Shown in pieces: positions 1-5,694 of a stretch of DNA of 8,482 bases. The DNA comes from Synergistaceae bacterium. Its GTDB lineage: Bacteria; Synergistota; Synergistia; Synergistales; Aminobacteriaceae. The stretch is taken from assembly GCA_017455085.1 (NCBI GenBank), contig JAFTBT010000068.1, positions 1 through 8,482 of the forward strand, written 5' to 3'. The translations under genes and the position numbers were made by a program. Under the pieces are notes generated by a model. That model ran no database searches, was not told the DNA's origin, and saw only the letters and a list, made by a program, of their open reading frames with translations. Every line of letters begins with the position of its first letter. Positions within the stretch are counted from its first letter, which is position 1.

Positions 1-456
1 CCTGACAGAAACACTTTTGTACACATGGACTATCACCCCAAAAATGTCATGTTGAGCAACAACGAGTTAGTGTTGATTGACGTAGGTGACTCCGGATTGG
101 GACATCCCATAGCTGATTTGCTGGTAACGTATGCACATCTTTCATTCATTGGCAAAGTTGCGGAAAAACACGGCAAGAATGATCCGGCGGCTGGACACCA
201 CAGCCAGACTCTTGGTCTTGACCGAAAAATGCTTGCTGCTGTGTGGGAGGCTATGATGCCTGTGTACTTCGGCACAACGGACACGGAGACCCTGAAGCGT
301 TACGAGGAAGTTCTCGGCGGGTATGCACATCTATTCATGCTGTGCGGGGTATGTATATCTCCAATACCGGAAGAGAAACTTGCAATGATAGTTTCAATGC
401 TGATGAATGATTTACGTAAAGTGATACCAACGCTGAAACCCATAGAAGGAATTTAG
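1..456 (+). CDS. APH/choline-kinase-like phosphotransferase, C-terminal part (5' end outside window)
   Basis: The frame is open from base 1, so the true start lies upstream and the ATG at 25 is internal. The 151 visible codons hold the catalytic half of a protein-kinase-like fold of the aminoglycoside phosphotransferase type. A catalytic loop VHMDYHPKNVM (window codons 7-17) supplies the putative base D10 and the metal-binding N15. A following LIDVGD (codons 25-30) is the DFG-like metal site with D27. The rest is helical, as in this superfamily's C-lobe. By family knowledge such enzymes transfer phosphate from ATP to a small hydroxylated substrate; this substrate cannot be told from sequence. 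It resembles the group of stand-alone kinases described as a Fibrobacter paralogous family (TIGR02172), recalled and not searched. The stop codon overlaps the fliG Shine-Dalgarno sequence, so it is probably cotranscribed and perhaps translationally coupled with fliG. It is not a standard flagellar gene, and fliF would be the usual neighbour here. Confidence 0.8.
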   Translation, partial: PDRNTFVHMDYHPKNVMLSNNELVLIDVGDSGLGHPIADLLVTYAHLSFIGKVAEKHGKNDPAAGHHSQTLGLDRKMLAAVWEAMMPVYFGTTDTETLKRYEEVLGGYAHLFMLCGVCISPIPEEKLAMIVSMLMNDLRKVIPTLKPIEGI

Positions 457-460
457 GAGG
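455..460 (+). promoter_or_regulatory. Shine-Dalgarno site of fliG
   Basis: A perfect AGGAGG lies 8 bases before the ATG at 469 and overlaps the stop codon of the upstream kinase (TAG 454-456). This fixes the fliG start and implies that ribosomes finishing the kinase gene are delivered to fliG. Confidence 0.85.
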
Positions 461-468
461 TGTGATTT

Positions 469-1497
469 ATGCCCCCAAAGAAAGAAGAAAAAGCCCCTAA
501 AGGCCTGTCCGGACGCGAAAAAATTGCTGTGCTGATGGTGTCATTGGGCAAAGAAGTAGCTCCGGAAGTCTACAAGAAGCTCGATGATTCTACGATTGAG
601 CTTATTACTCTGGAGATAGCTAACCTCAGGAAAGTTACGCCTGACGTTAAGCTCACAGTCCTGAAGGAAGCGCAAGAGATTCTGATGGCTCGTGAGTTCA
701 TGGCAAGAGGAGGAGTCGAATATGCACGCGATGTATTGGAGAAAGCTCTCGGACCTGAGAGGGCGCAGAACTTATTGGCAAGGATTACGGCAAGCCTTCA
801 GGTCAAGCCGTTCGATTTCATGAGACACACAGACGCAGGCCAGATACTCGGCTTCATCCAGAACGAACACCCGCAGACTATCGCGCTGATTCTGTCGTAC
901 CTAGAGCCTCAGCAGGCAGCAATGATTCTCAGCGGCCTAAACCCTATTTTGCAGGCAGACGTCACAAAACGTATCGCGAACATGGACAGAATTACTCCGG
1001 AAGTGTTGCGGGAGGTTGAGAGAGTGTTGGAGCGCAAACTAAGTACAGTTATGGGTCAGGACTTCACCGTTGCAGGAGGGATAGACGCAGTTGTTGCTAT
1101 CGTGAACAGCACAGACAGAGCCACCGAGCGCAATATTATGGAGTACCTCGAGGAAAACGACCCCGAACTTGCGGAGGAGATCAAGAAGAGATTATTCGTG
1201 TTCGAGGACTCTATGCGGCTTGATGATCGTGCGTTGCAGAGAGTGCTGCGTGAAGTTGACATGAAGGAGCTCAGCCTTGCACTCAAGGGCGCGACAGAAG
1301 ACCTCAAGACGAAATACTTGCGGAACATGTCGAAACGTGCGGCGGAAATGTTGCAGGAAGATATGGACTTCATGGGACCCGTGCGCGTCAAGGATGTGGA
1401 GGAGGCACAGCAGAAAGTTGTGAACGTCATCCGGAGTCTGGAGGAGAAGGGCGAGATCGTGATAGCTTCCGGCGGAGGGGACGATATGATTGTCTAG
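469..1497 (+). CDS. fliG: Flagellar motor switch protein FliG
   Basis: FliG forms the rotor ring under the MS ring and contacts the stator; it carries the torque-generating surface and helps set rotation direction. The 342-residue product has the usual family length and three-part layout: N-terminal FliF-binding domain (about 15-110), middle domain with the EHPQ motif (133-136) and following helix, and C-terminal torque domain (about 205-336). The C-terminal domain keeps the charged residues matching the E. coli torque helix, aligned by eye with a constant offset of 9: K273, R290, E297 (Asp in E. coli), D298 and R306. The MFxF hinge motif is present as LFVF (242-245), a conservative change. 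The C-terminus with GEIVIASGGGDD is typical. The ATG at 469 is preceded by AGGAGG. The 3' end overlaps the fliH start by 8 bases, so fliG and fliH are coupled. Confidence 0.97.
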   Translation: MPPKKEEKAPKGLSGREKIAVLMVSLGKEVAPEVYKKLDDSTIELITLEIANLRKVTPDVKLTVLKEAQEILMAREFMARGGVEYARDVLEKALGPERAQNLLARITASLQVKPFDFMRHTDAGQILGFIQNEHPQTIALILSYLEPQQAAMILSGLNPILQADVTKRIANMDRITPEVLREVERVLERKLSTVMGQDFTVAGGIDAVVAIVNSTDRATERNIMEYLEENDPELAEEIKKRLFVFEDSMRLDDRALQRVLREVDMKELSLALKGATEDLKTKYLRNMSKRAAEMLQEDMDFMGPVRVKDVEEAQQKVVNVIRSLEEKGEIVIASGGGDDMIV

Positions 1498-2443
1498 CGG
1501 TCTTGCGCATCAGAGAGTACTGCGTACGGTGAGACTCTTGCCTCAGGCGGTGAAGATAGGCATCCTTGAGAGCGAGATACGTCAGGACGGCACTAAACCC
1601 CAAGAACAGCAGACAGGCAAACCCGAAAAACCACAAGTACCCTTGCAGAAACCATCAGCCCCGAAAATTCAGGTGAAGGCATTTGACGCTGGGAAGGCAG
1701 AGCGAGAACTTGACGAACTCACTACGCACGTCAAGACACTCACCCAAAACCTGAGCAATGCTGAAGTCCAGAATATGGAGCTTTCGGAGCAGAACAGGAA
1801 ACTTCAGGGCGAAATAGAGTCCGTGAAGTCAGACTATGAACAGCGCAGGCGAAAACTAGAGTCAGAAGCGCAGGCTAATGCGAAAAAAATTGCTGACAAG
1901 GCGAGAGCTCAAGCCATCAGTGAAGGACAGGTGAAGGGCTATGAAGAGGGACTCGCGAAGGCACGTGCTGAGGTTGAGCAGGAGTATCTGGAGAAGTTTT
2001 CGGGCTTGGCCGGAGTGATTGAGGGTGTCGGGAAAAAGTTAGAGGCGGATTTTTCGGAACTGGTGAAGCTCAATGAACCCCGAATGATTCGCGTGTGGTC
2101 TGAGATGCTGCGGCGAATGCTCTTCCGGCAGGTGGAACTCAACCCCGACACTATAGACACAGTTTTGGCGGAGCTGCTTTCACGCCTGAGCGACAAGAAC
2201 CAGATACTAATCTACGTTTCTCCTGACGACATGAAACACCTAGAGGGAACACTGGACACGAAATTTCGTGAAGCCTTGCGCGGCACAAAACATGTAGAGC
2301 TGAAGCCTGACCCCAATATCGAGAACGGAAGCTGCATAGTGGAAACTGGCTTAGGAGTCTACGATGCTCGGTGGAAAACGCAAATGTCTCAAGTCGAGTC
2401 GGTGATAGATGAGATTTTCCAGCAGGCCAAGAAGGAAGGCTAA
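1490..2443 (+). CDS. fliH: Flagellar assembly protein FliH (export ATPase regulator)
   Basis: FliH binds the export ATPase FliI as a dimer, restrains its activity and tethers it to the export gate and C ring. The 317-residue product has a short conserved-looking N-terminus, a proline/lysine/glutamine-rich linker (about 32-65), a long coiled coil (about 68-170) and a C-terminal domain (about 185-310) resembling the V/F-ATPase peripheral-stalk delta-like fold. A run of GxxxG spacing (G146, G150, G154) is a hallmark of FliH. The C-terminal IENGSCIVETGLGVYDARW is the conserved family segment. The start is a TTG at 1490 overlapping the end of fliG; GGAGG inside the fliG 3' end (1474-1478) is 11 bases upstream. 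No ATG in this frame fits better, because the ATG at 1486 is in the fliG frame. The stop is followed after 2 bases by the fliI ATG. Confidence 0.92.
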   Translation: MSSGLAHQRVLRTVRLLPQAVKIGILESEIRQDGTKPQEQQTGKPEKPQVPLQKPSAPKIQVKAFDAGKAERELDELTTHVKTLTQNLSNAEVQNMELSEQNRKLQGEIESVKSDYEQRRRKLESEAQANAKKIADKARAQAISEGQVKGYEEGLAKARAEVEQEYLEKFSGLAGVIEGVGKKLEADFSELVKLNEPRMIRVWSEMLRRMLFRQVELNPDTIDTVLAELLSRLSDKNQILIYVSPDDMKHLEGTLDTKFREALRGTKHVELKPDPNIENGSCIVETGLGVYDARWKTQMSQVESVIDEIFQQAKKEG

Positions 2444-2445
2444 TC

Positions 2446-3798
2446 ATGAGGACGGAACAGAGTGAGCTATTCCAGTTGTTTGCGGTTGATTTGCTGCAAA
2501 AGCCCCTCGTAAAAATTAACGGCCGTATAGTTCAGGTTGTGGGACTCGTTGCAGAATCGCAAGGGCCAGACGTGAGAGTCGGGGACTTGTGTCACATACA
2601 GTTTCGTGACGGCTCGCATGAACTCGACGCTGAAGTTGTGGGATTCCGCGATGATCGTGTGCTGTTGATGCCGCTCGGAGCGTTACAGGAAGTCGGTCCA
2701 GGGTGTGATGTCGTGTCCACGAACAGGCCGCTCGAAGTCCCTGTAGGTGATGCATTGCTTGGGCGAGTGCTTGACGGACTCGGCAATCCCATAGACGACA
2801 AAGGCCCCGTAGTTGCGAGCGACTTTTACCCGCTGTACGCGATTCCTCCTCATCCGTTGAGGCGCAAAATGGTAGATACACCCCTAAGCGTTGGCGTGAG
2901 GGTAGTTGACGGAATGCTGACGCTCGGAAAGGGGCAGCGTATAGGAATTTTCGCGGGGTCAGGTGTCGGAAAAAGTACACTGCTCGGAATGATGGCACGA
3001 TACACCACTGCGGACGTTAACGTGATCTCCCTTGTGGGTGAACGTGGCCGAGAAGTGAGGGAGTTCATAGAGCGCGATTTGGGCCCCGAAGGTCTGAAGA
3101 GATCTGTGCTTGTGATTGCAACGTCAGACCAGCCAGCATTGATACGCCTCAAGTCCGCGATGACTGCAACAGCCATAGCAGAATACTTCAGGGATCAGGG
3201 AAAAGATGTGTTGCTGATGATGGACACGGTGACTCGTGTTGCCAGAGCCCAGAGAGAAATCGGCCTTGCGATCGGTGAGCCTCCTGCGACACGTGGATAT
3301 ACTCCGTCGGTTTTCGAGATGTTGCCGCGTTTGCTTGAGCGTGCTGGAGCTGGCGAGGTCGGGAGCATTACGGGAATATACACTGTGCTGGTGGATGGCG
3401 ACGACATGAACGAGCCTGTTGCGGACACGGTGAGGGGTATCCTTGACGGGCATATAGTGCTGTCGAGGAGGATTGCGGCACGGAATTTCTACCCTGCTGT
3501 AAGCGTGTTGGACAGTGTGAGCCGAGTGATGCCTGCGCTGGTTTCGCGTGAACACCTTGAGGCTGCGGGAAGAGTCAGGGATTTGTTGGCGACGTATGCG
3601 GAGAGCGAGGACCTGATCAACATCGGGGCGTACAAGACCGGAAGCAATATGCGGGTGGATTGGGCGTTGGCGAACATGGAGGCAGTGAGGGGATTTTTGT
3701 CGCAGAGAGTGGAAGACCCTACGAGTTTTGAGGAGACGGACAAAAGATTGTTGGAGCTTGCGCCGTATCCTGCACAGAATAACCCTAATGGAGGTTAA
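2446..3798 (+). CDS. fliI: Flagellum-specific export ATPase FliI
   Basis: FliI is the hexameric ATPase of the flagellar type III export apparatus, homologous to the F1 beta subunit; it powers or primes substrate delivery at the cytoplasmic face. The 450-residue protein is of normal length. Visible motifs are an N-terminal beta-barrel domain (about 20-95), Walker A GSGVGKST (171-178), the catalytic-glutamate segment LVGERGREV with E199, and Walker B VLLMMD ending at D260. Also present are the type III ATPase signature-like stretch with GYTPSVFEMLPRLLERAG (284-301) and the C-terminal LSRRIAARNFYPAVSVLDSVSR region. It begins 2 bases after the fliH stop, so it is probably coupled to it. Its last codons (GGA GGT) form the ribosome binding site of the next gene. 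Its base content is GC-rich (about 59% in two hand-counted 60-base lines) and G-biased on the coding strand. Confidence 0.97.
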   Translation: MRTEQSELFQLFAVDLLQKPLVKINGRIVQVVGLVAESQGPDVRVGDLCHIQFRDGSHELDAEVVGFRDDRVLLMPLGALQEVGPGCDVVSTNRPLEVPVGDALLGRVLDGLGNPIDDKGPVVASDFYPLYAIPPHPLRRKMVDTPLSVGVRVVDGMLTLGKGQRIGIFAGSGVGKSTLLGMMARYTTADVNVISLVGERGREVREFIERDLGPEGLKRSVLVIATSDQPALIRLKSAMTATAIAEYFRDQGKDVLLMMDTVTRVARAQREIGLAIGEPPATRGYTPSVFEMLPRLLERAGAGEVGSITGIYTVLVDGDDMNEPVADTVRGILDGHIVLSRRIAARNFYPAVSVLDSVSRVMPALVSREHLEAAGRVRDLLATYAESEDLINIGAYKTGSNMRVDWALANMEAVRGFLSQRVEDPTSFEETDKRLLELAPYPAQNNPNGG

Positions 3799-3801
3799 TG
3801 C

Positions 3802-4176
3802 ATGTCGGCTGAAGATACACAGGAAAAATCAAGGTCATTCTTATCGATGATATGGTCGCTGATAAAATCGTTACTGAAGATTCTCGTGATACCAGTAATA
3901 GCGTTTGCAGCAGGTTTCGTTGTATGCATAATGTTTCGCAATAATATTAAGCTGCTGAAGTACGATACTTTGCTGTTTAATATTTGGGGCATCGAAGTTT
4001 CTGCGGTTGATCAAGACCTTGAGGGGAAAATCAGCACACTAGAGGCAGAAAAAGCTAACCTTGAGGCCTTAATGGAAATAGCACTAGTTTCAATTGACAA
4101 GCTGGAGAAAGATAACCATGAACTCAATCAATACAAGGAGTTCGTCATAGATTTACGAGGAGGCAGTTCACGTTAG
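3802..4176 (+). CDS. Small single-pass membrane coiled-coil protein of unknown function
   Basis: I do not recognise a family. The 124-residue product has a polar N-terminus (1-22), one strong hydrophobic segment (about 24-45), a short linker and a predicted coiled coil (about 70-115) with heptad-like Leu/Ile spacing, then a short basic tail. The topology is unclear; by charge the N-terminus is probably cytoplasmic. It starts 3 bases after the fliI stop, and the GGAGG at 3790-3794 that serves it is inside the last fliI codons, so expression with fliI is very likely. Base content is clearly lower than its neighbours (118 G+C in 300 hand-counted bases, 39%), suggesting later acquisition or relaxed codon use. 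It occupies the place where fliJ normally follows fliI, but lacks FliJ features: it has a membrane segment, and a good FliJ is encoded at 5157. The coding call is firm because of spacing and ribosome binding site; function is open. Confidence 0.75.
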   Translation: MSAEDTQEKSRSFLSMIWSLIKSLLKILVIPVIAFAAGFVVCIMFRNNIKLLKYDTLLFNIWGIEVSAVDQDLEGKISTLEAEKANLEALMEIALVSIDKLEKDNHELNQYKEFVIDLRGGSSR

Positions 4177-4181
4177 CTGCC
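4162..4181. terminator. Weak hairpin at the convergent gene ends
   Basis: GGCAGTT (4162-4168) can pair with AGCTGCC (4175-4181) to give a 7-bp stem with one G-U pair and a 6-base loop, overlapping the stop codon at 4174-4176. It sits where two convergent transcripts meet, so a terminator for either strand would make sense. Neither side has a proper U tract, so intrinsic termination is doubtful. Confidence 0.2.
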
Positions 4182-4197
4182 CCCTGCTGCTTCTGAA

Positions 4198-4983
4198 TCA
4201 ATACACTGGCGGGCGTATAGTCATTCCGCTCTGCTTGACGAGAATTATTGCTTCCCCTGATGTGAAAGTTTTCCCGTTGCCTTCTTTGTGGTCGTTGGCG
4301 TCTGACAATTTGGACTCTGCTATGTTTGACGGGTCTTGTATCATCTTGACCCAGCCCGATCTGTTGTCGCAGTTCACCACCCAAGTCTCTATGTCGTCTC
4401 CGGGCACCACCAGCTGCAAACCTGCCGGAAGATTCGTCACAAGGAAATATTCATCTCCTCCGGTTCTCTTCTTCGGGGCGTTCACTTCTACGGTTTTTCC
4501 GTTCTTGAACGTGAGTGAAAGTACTACAGCTTTGTCGCCGGGATTGAAGCTCCAGTTAGTTATCTGGCATTTTGCGCTGGGATGCCACACATACCCCGAT
4601 GTGTCTAGAGGTGTAGGCGATGGATTCTGTCCCCGCTGTTTTTGCAGCTCTGCCAGTTGTTTCTTCAGCTCCTCAATCTCTGCCTTCAGTGCTGATATTT
4701 GCTTTTTCTGTGAAGCTACCTGAAGCCTGAGAGTCTTAAGCTCCTTTGTTTGCTCTGAGGTCTTGCCGGTCAGACCACGAAGACGCTTGATTTCTTTCTG
4801 GGCTGCTGACAAATCATTTTCTGCCTGTTGAAGCTGCTTGTCCTTCTCAGCCAACACAGACTTTGCCGCTTCTATGTCCGCTTTGGGATCCGCAACAGCC
4901 CTTGCACACAAAAAACCTGCTCCAAAAACTACTACTGCCATAATCAGCATCAGAATACAGCAATTGTTCCTGATAAAACGCAT
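4198..4983 (-). CDS. Secreted or membrane-anchored coiled-coil protein with beta-rich C-terminal domain, unknown function
   Basis: I do not recognise a family. The 261-residue product opens with a basic N-terminus and a hydrophobic segment (about 8-28) that could be an uncleaved anchor or a signal peptide; ARAVA before D32 would fit signal peptidase I cleavage. A long coiled coil follows (about 34-117, repeated Leu/Lys/Glu/Gln heptads), then a PSPTP linker (121-125) and a globular domain of about 130 residues (130-261). That domain has alternating hydrophobic residues, many Trp/Gly/Asn/Asp turns and a C-terminus RPPVY, which suggests beta structure. It should act outside the cytoplasmic membrane. 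It is transcribed against the surrounding flagellar genes, its stop lying 21 bp from the preceding stop. A promoter with a perfect -10 lies just upstream; the ribosome binding site is weak (AGAAGTG about 9 bases before ATG). There is no lipobox. A role in the flagellum is only suggested by location. Confidence 0.8.
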   Translation of the reverse strand: MRFIRNNCCILMLIMAVVVFGAGFLCARAVADPKADIEAAKSVLAEKDKQLQQAENDLSAAQKEIKRLRGLTGKTSEQTKELKTLRLQVASQKKQISALKAEIEELKKQLAELQKQRGQNPSPTPLDTSGYVWHPSAKCQITNWSFNPGDKAVVLSLTFKNGKTVEVNAPKKRTGGDEYFLVTNLPAGLQLVVPGDDIETWVVNCDNRSGWVKMIQDPSNIAESKLSDANDHKEGNGKTFTSGEAIILVKQSGMTIRPPVY

Positions 4984-5021
4984 GTCTATTCACTTCTTTC
5001 ATGAGTATTTAGGATGAGCAG

Positions 5022-5051
5022 ATTATATCATCAAGGGCGTAATTTTTTCGA
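5022..5051 (-). promoter_or_regulatory. Sigma-70-type promoter for the minus-strand gene
   Basis: On the minus strand a perfect TATAAT (5022-5027) lies 18 bp from TCGAAA (5046-5051), which matches 4 of 6 bases of TTGACA. Transcription would begin near 5014-5016, giving a leader of about 30 bases before the start codon at 4983. The -10 is convincing; the -35 is mediocre and the spacer one base longer than ideal. Confidence 0.55.
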
Positions 5052-5053
5052 CG

Positions 5054-5108
5054 CTAACACTATTCATCAAGTGGTGTAAATCTTCACGAAACTAACACTT
5101 TTTCATCA
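5054..5108. repeat. Two copies of a ~16-bp direct repeat in the divergent intergenic region
   Basis: CTAACACTATTCATCA (5054-5069) recurs as CTAACACTTTTTCATCA (5092-5108), offset by 38 bp, differing by one substitution and one inserted T. Similarity continues weakly downstream (TAAATC versus TAAAAT). The first copy sits just upstream of the minus-strand -35; the second overlaps the candidate plus-strand -35. They may be operator sites for one regulator, or duplicated promoter units. Confidence 0.6.
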
Positions 5109-5121
5109 TGACTGCTAAAAT
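5092..5121 (+). promoter_or_regulatory. Candidate promoter for the fliJ-transglycosylase-ylxF-fliK half
   Basis: CTAACA (5092-5097, 4 of 6 matches to TTGACA) and TAAAAT (5116-5121, 5 of 6 matches to TATAAT) are separated by 18 bp. Initiation near 5128 would give a leader of about 29 bases before fliJ. A promoter is required here because the gene to the left is on the opposite strand. I saw no clear sigma-28 or sigma-54 motif. Confidence 0.4.
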
Positions 5122-5156
5122 TTACCACATTATCCCAGCAAATTTAGGAGTGCATC

Positions 5157-5612
5157 ATGCAGCAGAGAATCGCAAAGTTCAACCGCATACTCAAGATCCG
5201 TGAGGACAGCCGCAGAAACGAACAGGCCATCCTCGCCGCAGAACGCTCTGAAGAACGCGCCGTACTCTCCCACATCTCTCAGCTCGAAGGCGAAAAAGCC
5301 CAAGCCATTCACGATTTCGGCACAGCTGGCTCCCAGACCATCAGCGCAAATGATTTGTGGTTTCAGCGGCAATTCATAGACGCTATAGACACAGACATTA
5401 CTCGCGGAAAATCCTCACTCGCTGAAGTCAGGACACGCATAGCAGGCACTGAAGCCAGACTCGTCGAACGCCATAAAGACGTGCGCATAATGGAGACATA
5501 CATAGACCACCTGAAGGAGGCTGATTTTCACGAGCAGTTAGGCATAGAACAGAATGAACTTGATGATGTGGCTACAATGCAGTTTTCACGAAAAGGAGGC
5601 TCACAATCTTAA
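5157..5612 (+). CDS. fliJ: Flagellar export chaperone/stalk protein FliJ
   Basis: FliJ is the antiparallel coiled-coil stalk that inserts into the FliI hexamer, like the gamma subunit of F1, and links it to the export gate. The 151-residue product has the expected size (about 145-155) and is nearly all alpha-helical: a first long helix with a basic N-terminus (MQQRIAKFNRILKIRED), a turn near 54-66, then a second long helix. The second helix includes the typical LWFQRQFIDAI segment and ends in a DDVATMQFSRK tail characteristic of FliJ. The ATG at 5157 is preceded by AGGAG at 6-base spacing. Unlike the usual arrangement it is not adjacent to fliI: about 1.36 kb and two unrelated genes intervene, and it starts a separate transcription unit. 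The coding strand is C-rich here, opposite to fliG-fliI. Confidence 0.88.
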   Translation: MQQRIAKFNRILKIREDSRRNEQAILAAERSEERAVLSHISQLEGEKAQAIHDFGTAGSQTISANDLWFQRQFIDAIDTDITRGKSSLAEVRTRIAGTEARLVERHKDVRIMETYIDHLKEADFHEQLGIEQNELDDVATMQFSRKGGSQS

Positions 5613-5631
5613 CAGCCCCTCACATGTACGA

Positions 5632-5694
5632 ATGAGCAGGCTCTCAAAATTCACAGGCACTAACATTGCACGAAAAGGAGGTCATAAAAATTGA
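5632..5694 (+). CDS. Possible 20-codon small ORF between fliJ and the transglycosylase
   Basis: An ATG at 5632 opens a 20-codon basic reading frame rich in Lys, Arg, Ser and Gly. Its TGA (5692-5694) overlaps the transglycosylase TTG start as TTGA. A three-codon frame (ATG 5624 to TGA 5635) overlaps its start as ATGA and lies behind the first copy of the duplicated AGGAGG. It could be a coupling leader or a chance product of the duplication, and it has no recognisable function. Confidence 0.2.
   Translation: MSRLSKFTGTNIARKGGHKN
5676..5681 (+). promoter_or_regulatory. Ribosome binding site that selects a TTG start for the transglycosylase
   Basis: AGGAGG (5676-5681) is 9 bases before the TTG at 5691 but 24 bases before the ATG at 5706. 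The TTG is therefore the better-supported start, adding five residues (MIGPN). The short leader before ATG 5706 offers no other Shine-Dalgarno-like sequence. Confidence 0.65.

Larger units (their letters stand above)
4984..5156. other. AT-rich divergent intergenic region
   Basis: These 173 bases separate the divergent starts of the minus-strand envelope gene and fliJ. They are AT-rich (20 G+C in the 60 bases from 5041) and hold the two promoter candidates and the direct repeat. No RNA gene, open frame of note or strong hairpin is visible. The fliJ ribosome binding site AGGAG (5146-5150) is at the right end. Confidence 0.7.

Noticed and set aside
2516..2998. 160-codon minus-strand frame inside fliI
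   Set aside because: It is fully antisense to a well-conserved gene, its product looks like no protein family and is rich in Arg/Ser/His as expected from antisense of GC-rich coding sequence.
3124..3555. 143-codon minus-strand frame inside fliI
   Set aside because: Antisense to the conserved ATPase core; no ribosome binding site or family features.
4235..4723. 162-codon plus-strand frame across the minus-strand envelope gene
   Set aside because: Its product is Ser/Cys/Phe-rich with no heptads or domain pattern, typical of the complement of a Lys/Glu coiled coil. The minus-strand frame has a start, promoter and sensible architecture.
4903..4983. Lipoprotein signal at the cysteine in GAGFLC of the minus-strand protein
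   Set aside because: The residue before the cysteine is Leu, not Gly/Ala/Ser, so the lipobox rule is not met.
4984..5156. dif or replication terminus site at the skew switch
   Set aside because: No 28-bp dif-like palindromic sequence is visible; the skew change alone does not prove a terminus.
4984..5156. Sigma-28 or sigma-54 flagellar promoter upstream of fliJ
   Set aside because: No TAAA-N15-GCCGATAA or GG-N10-GC pattern with adequate match was found; a sigma-70-like pair fits better.
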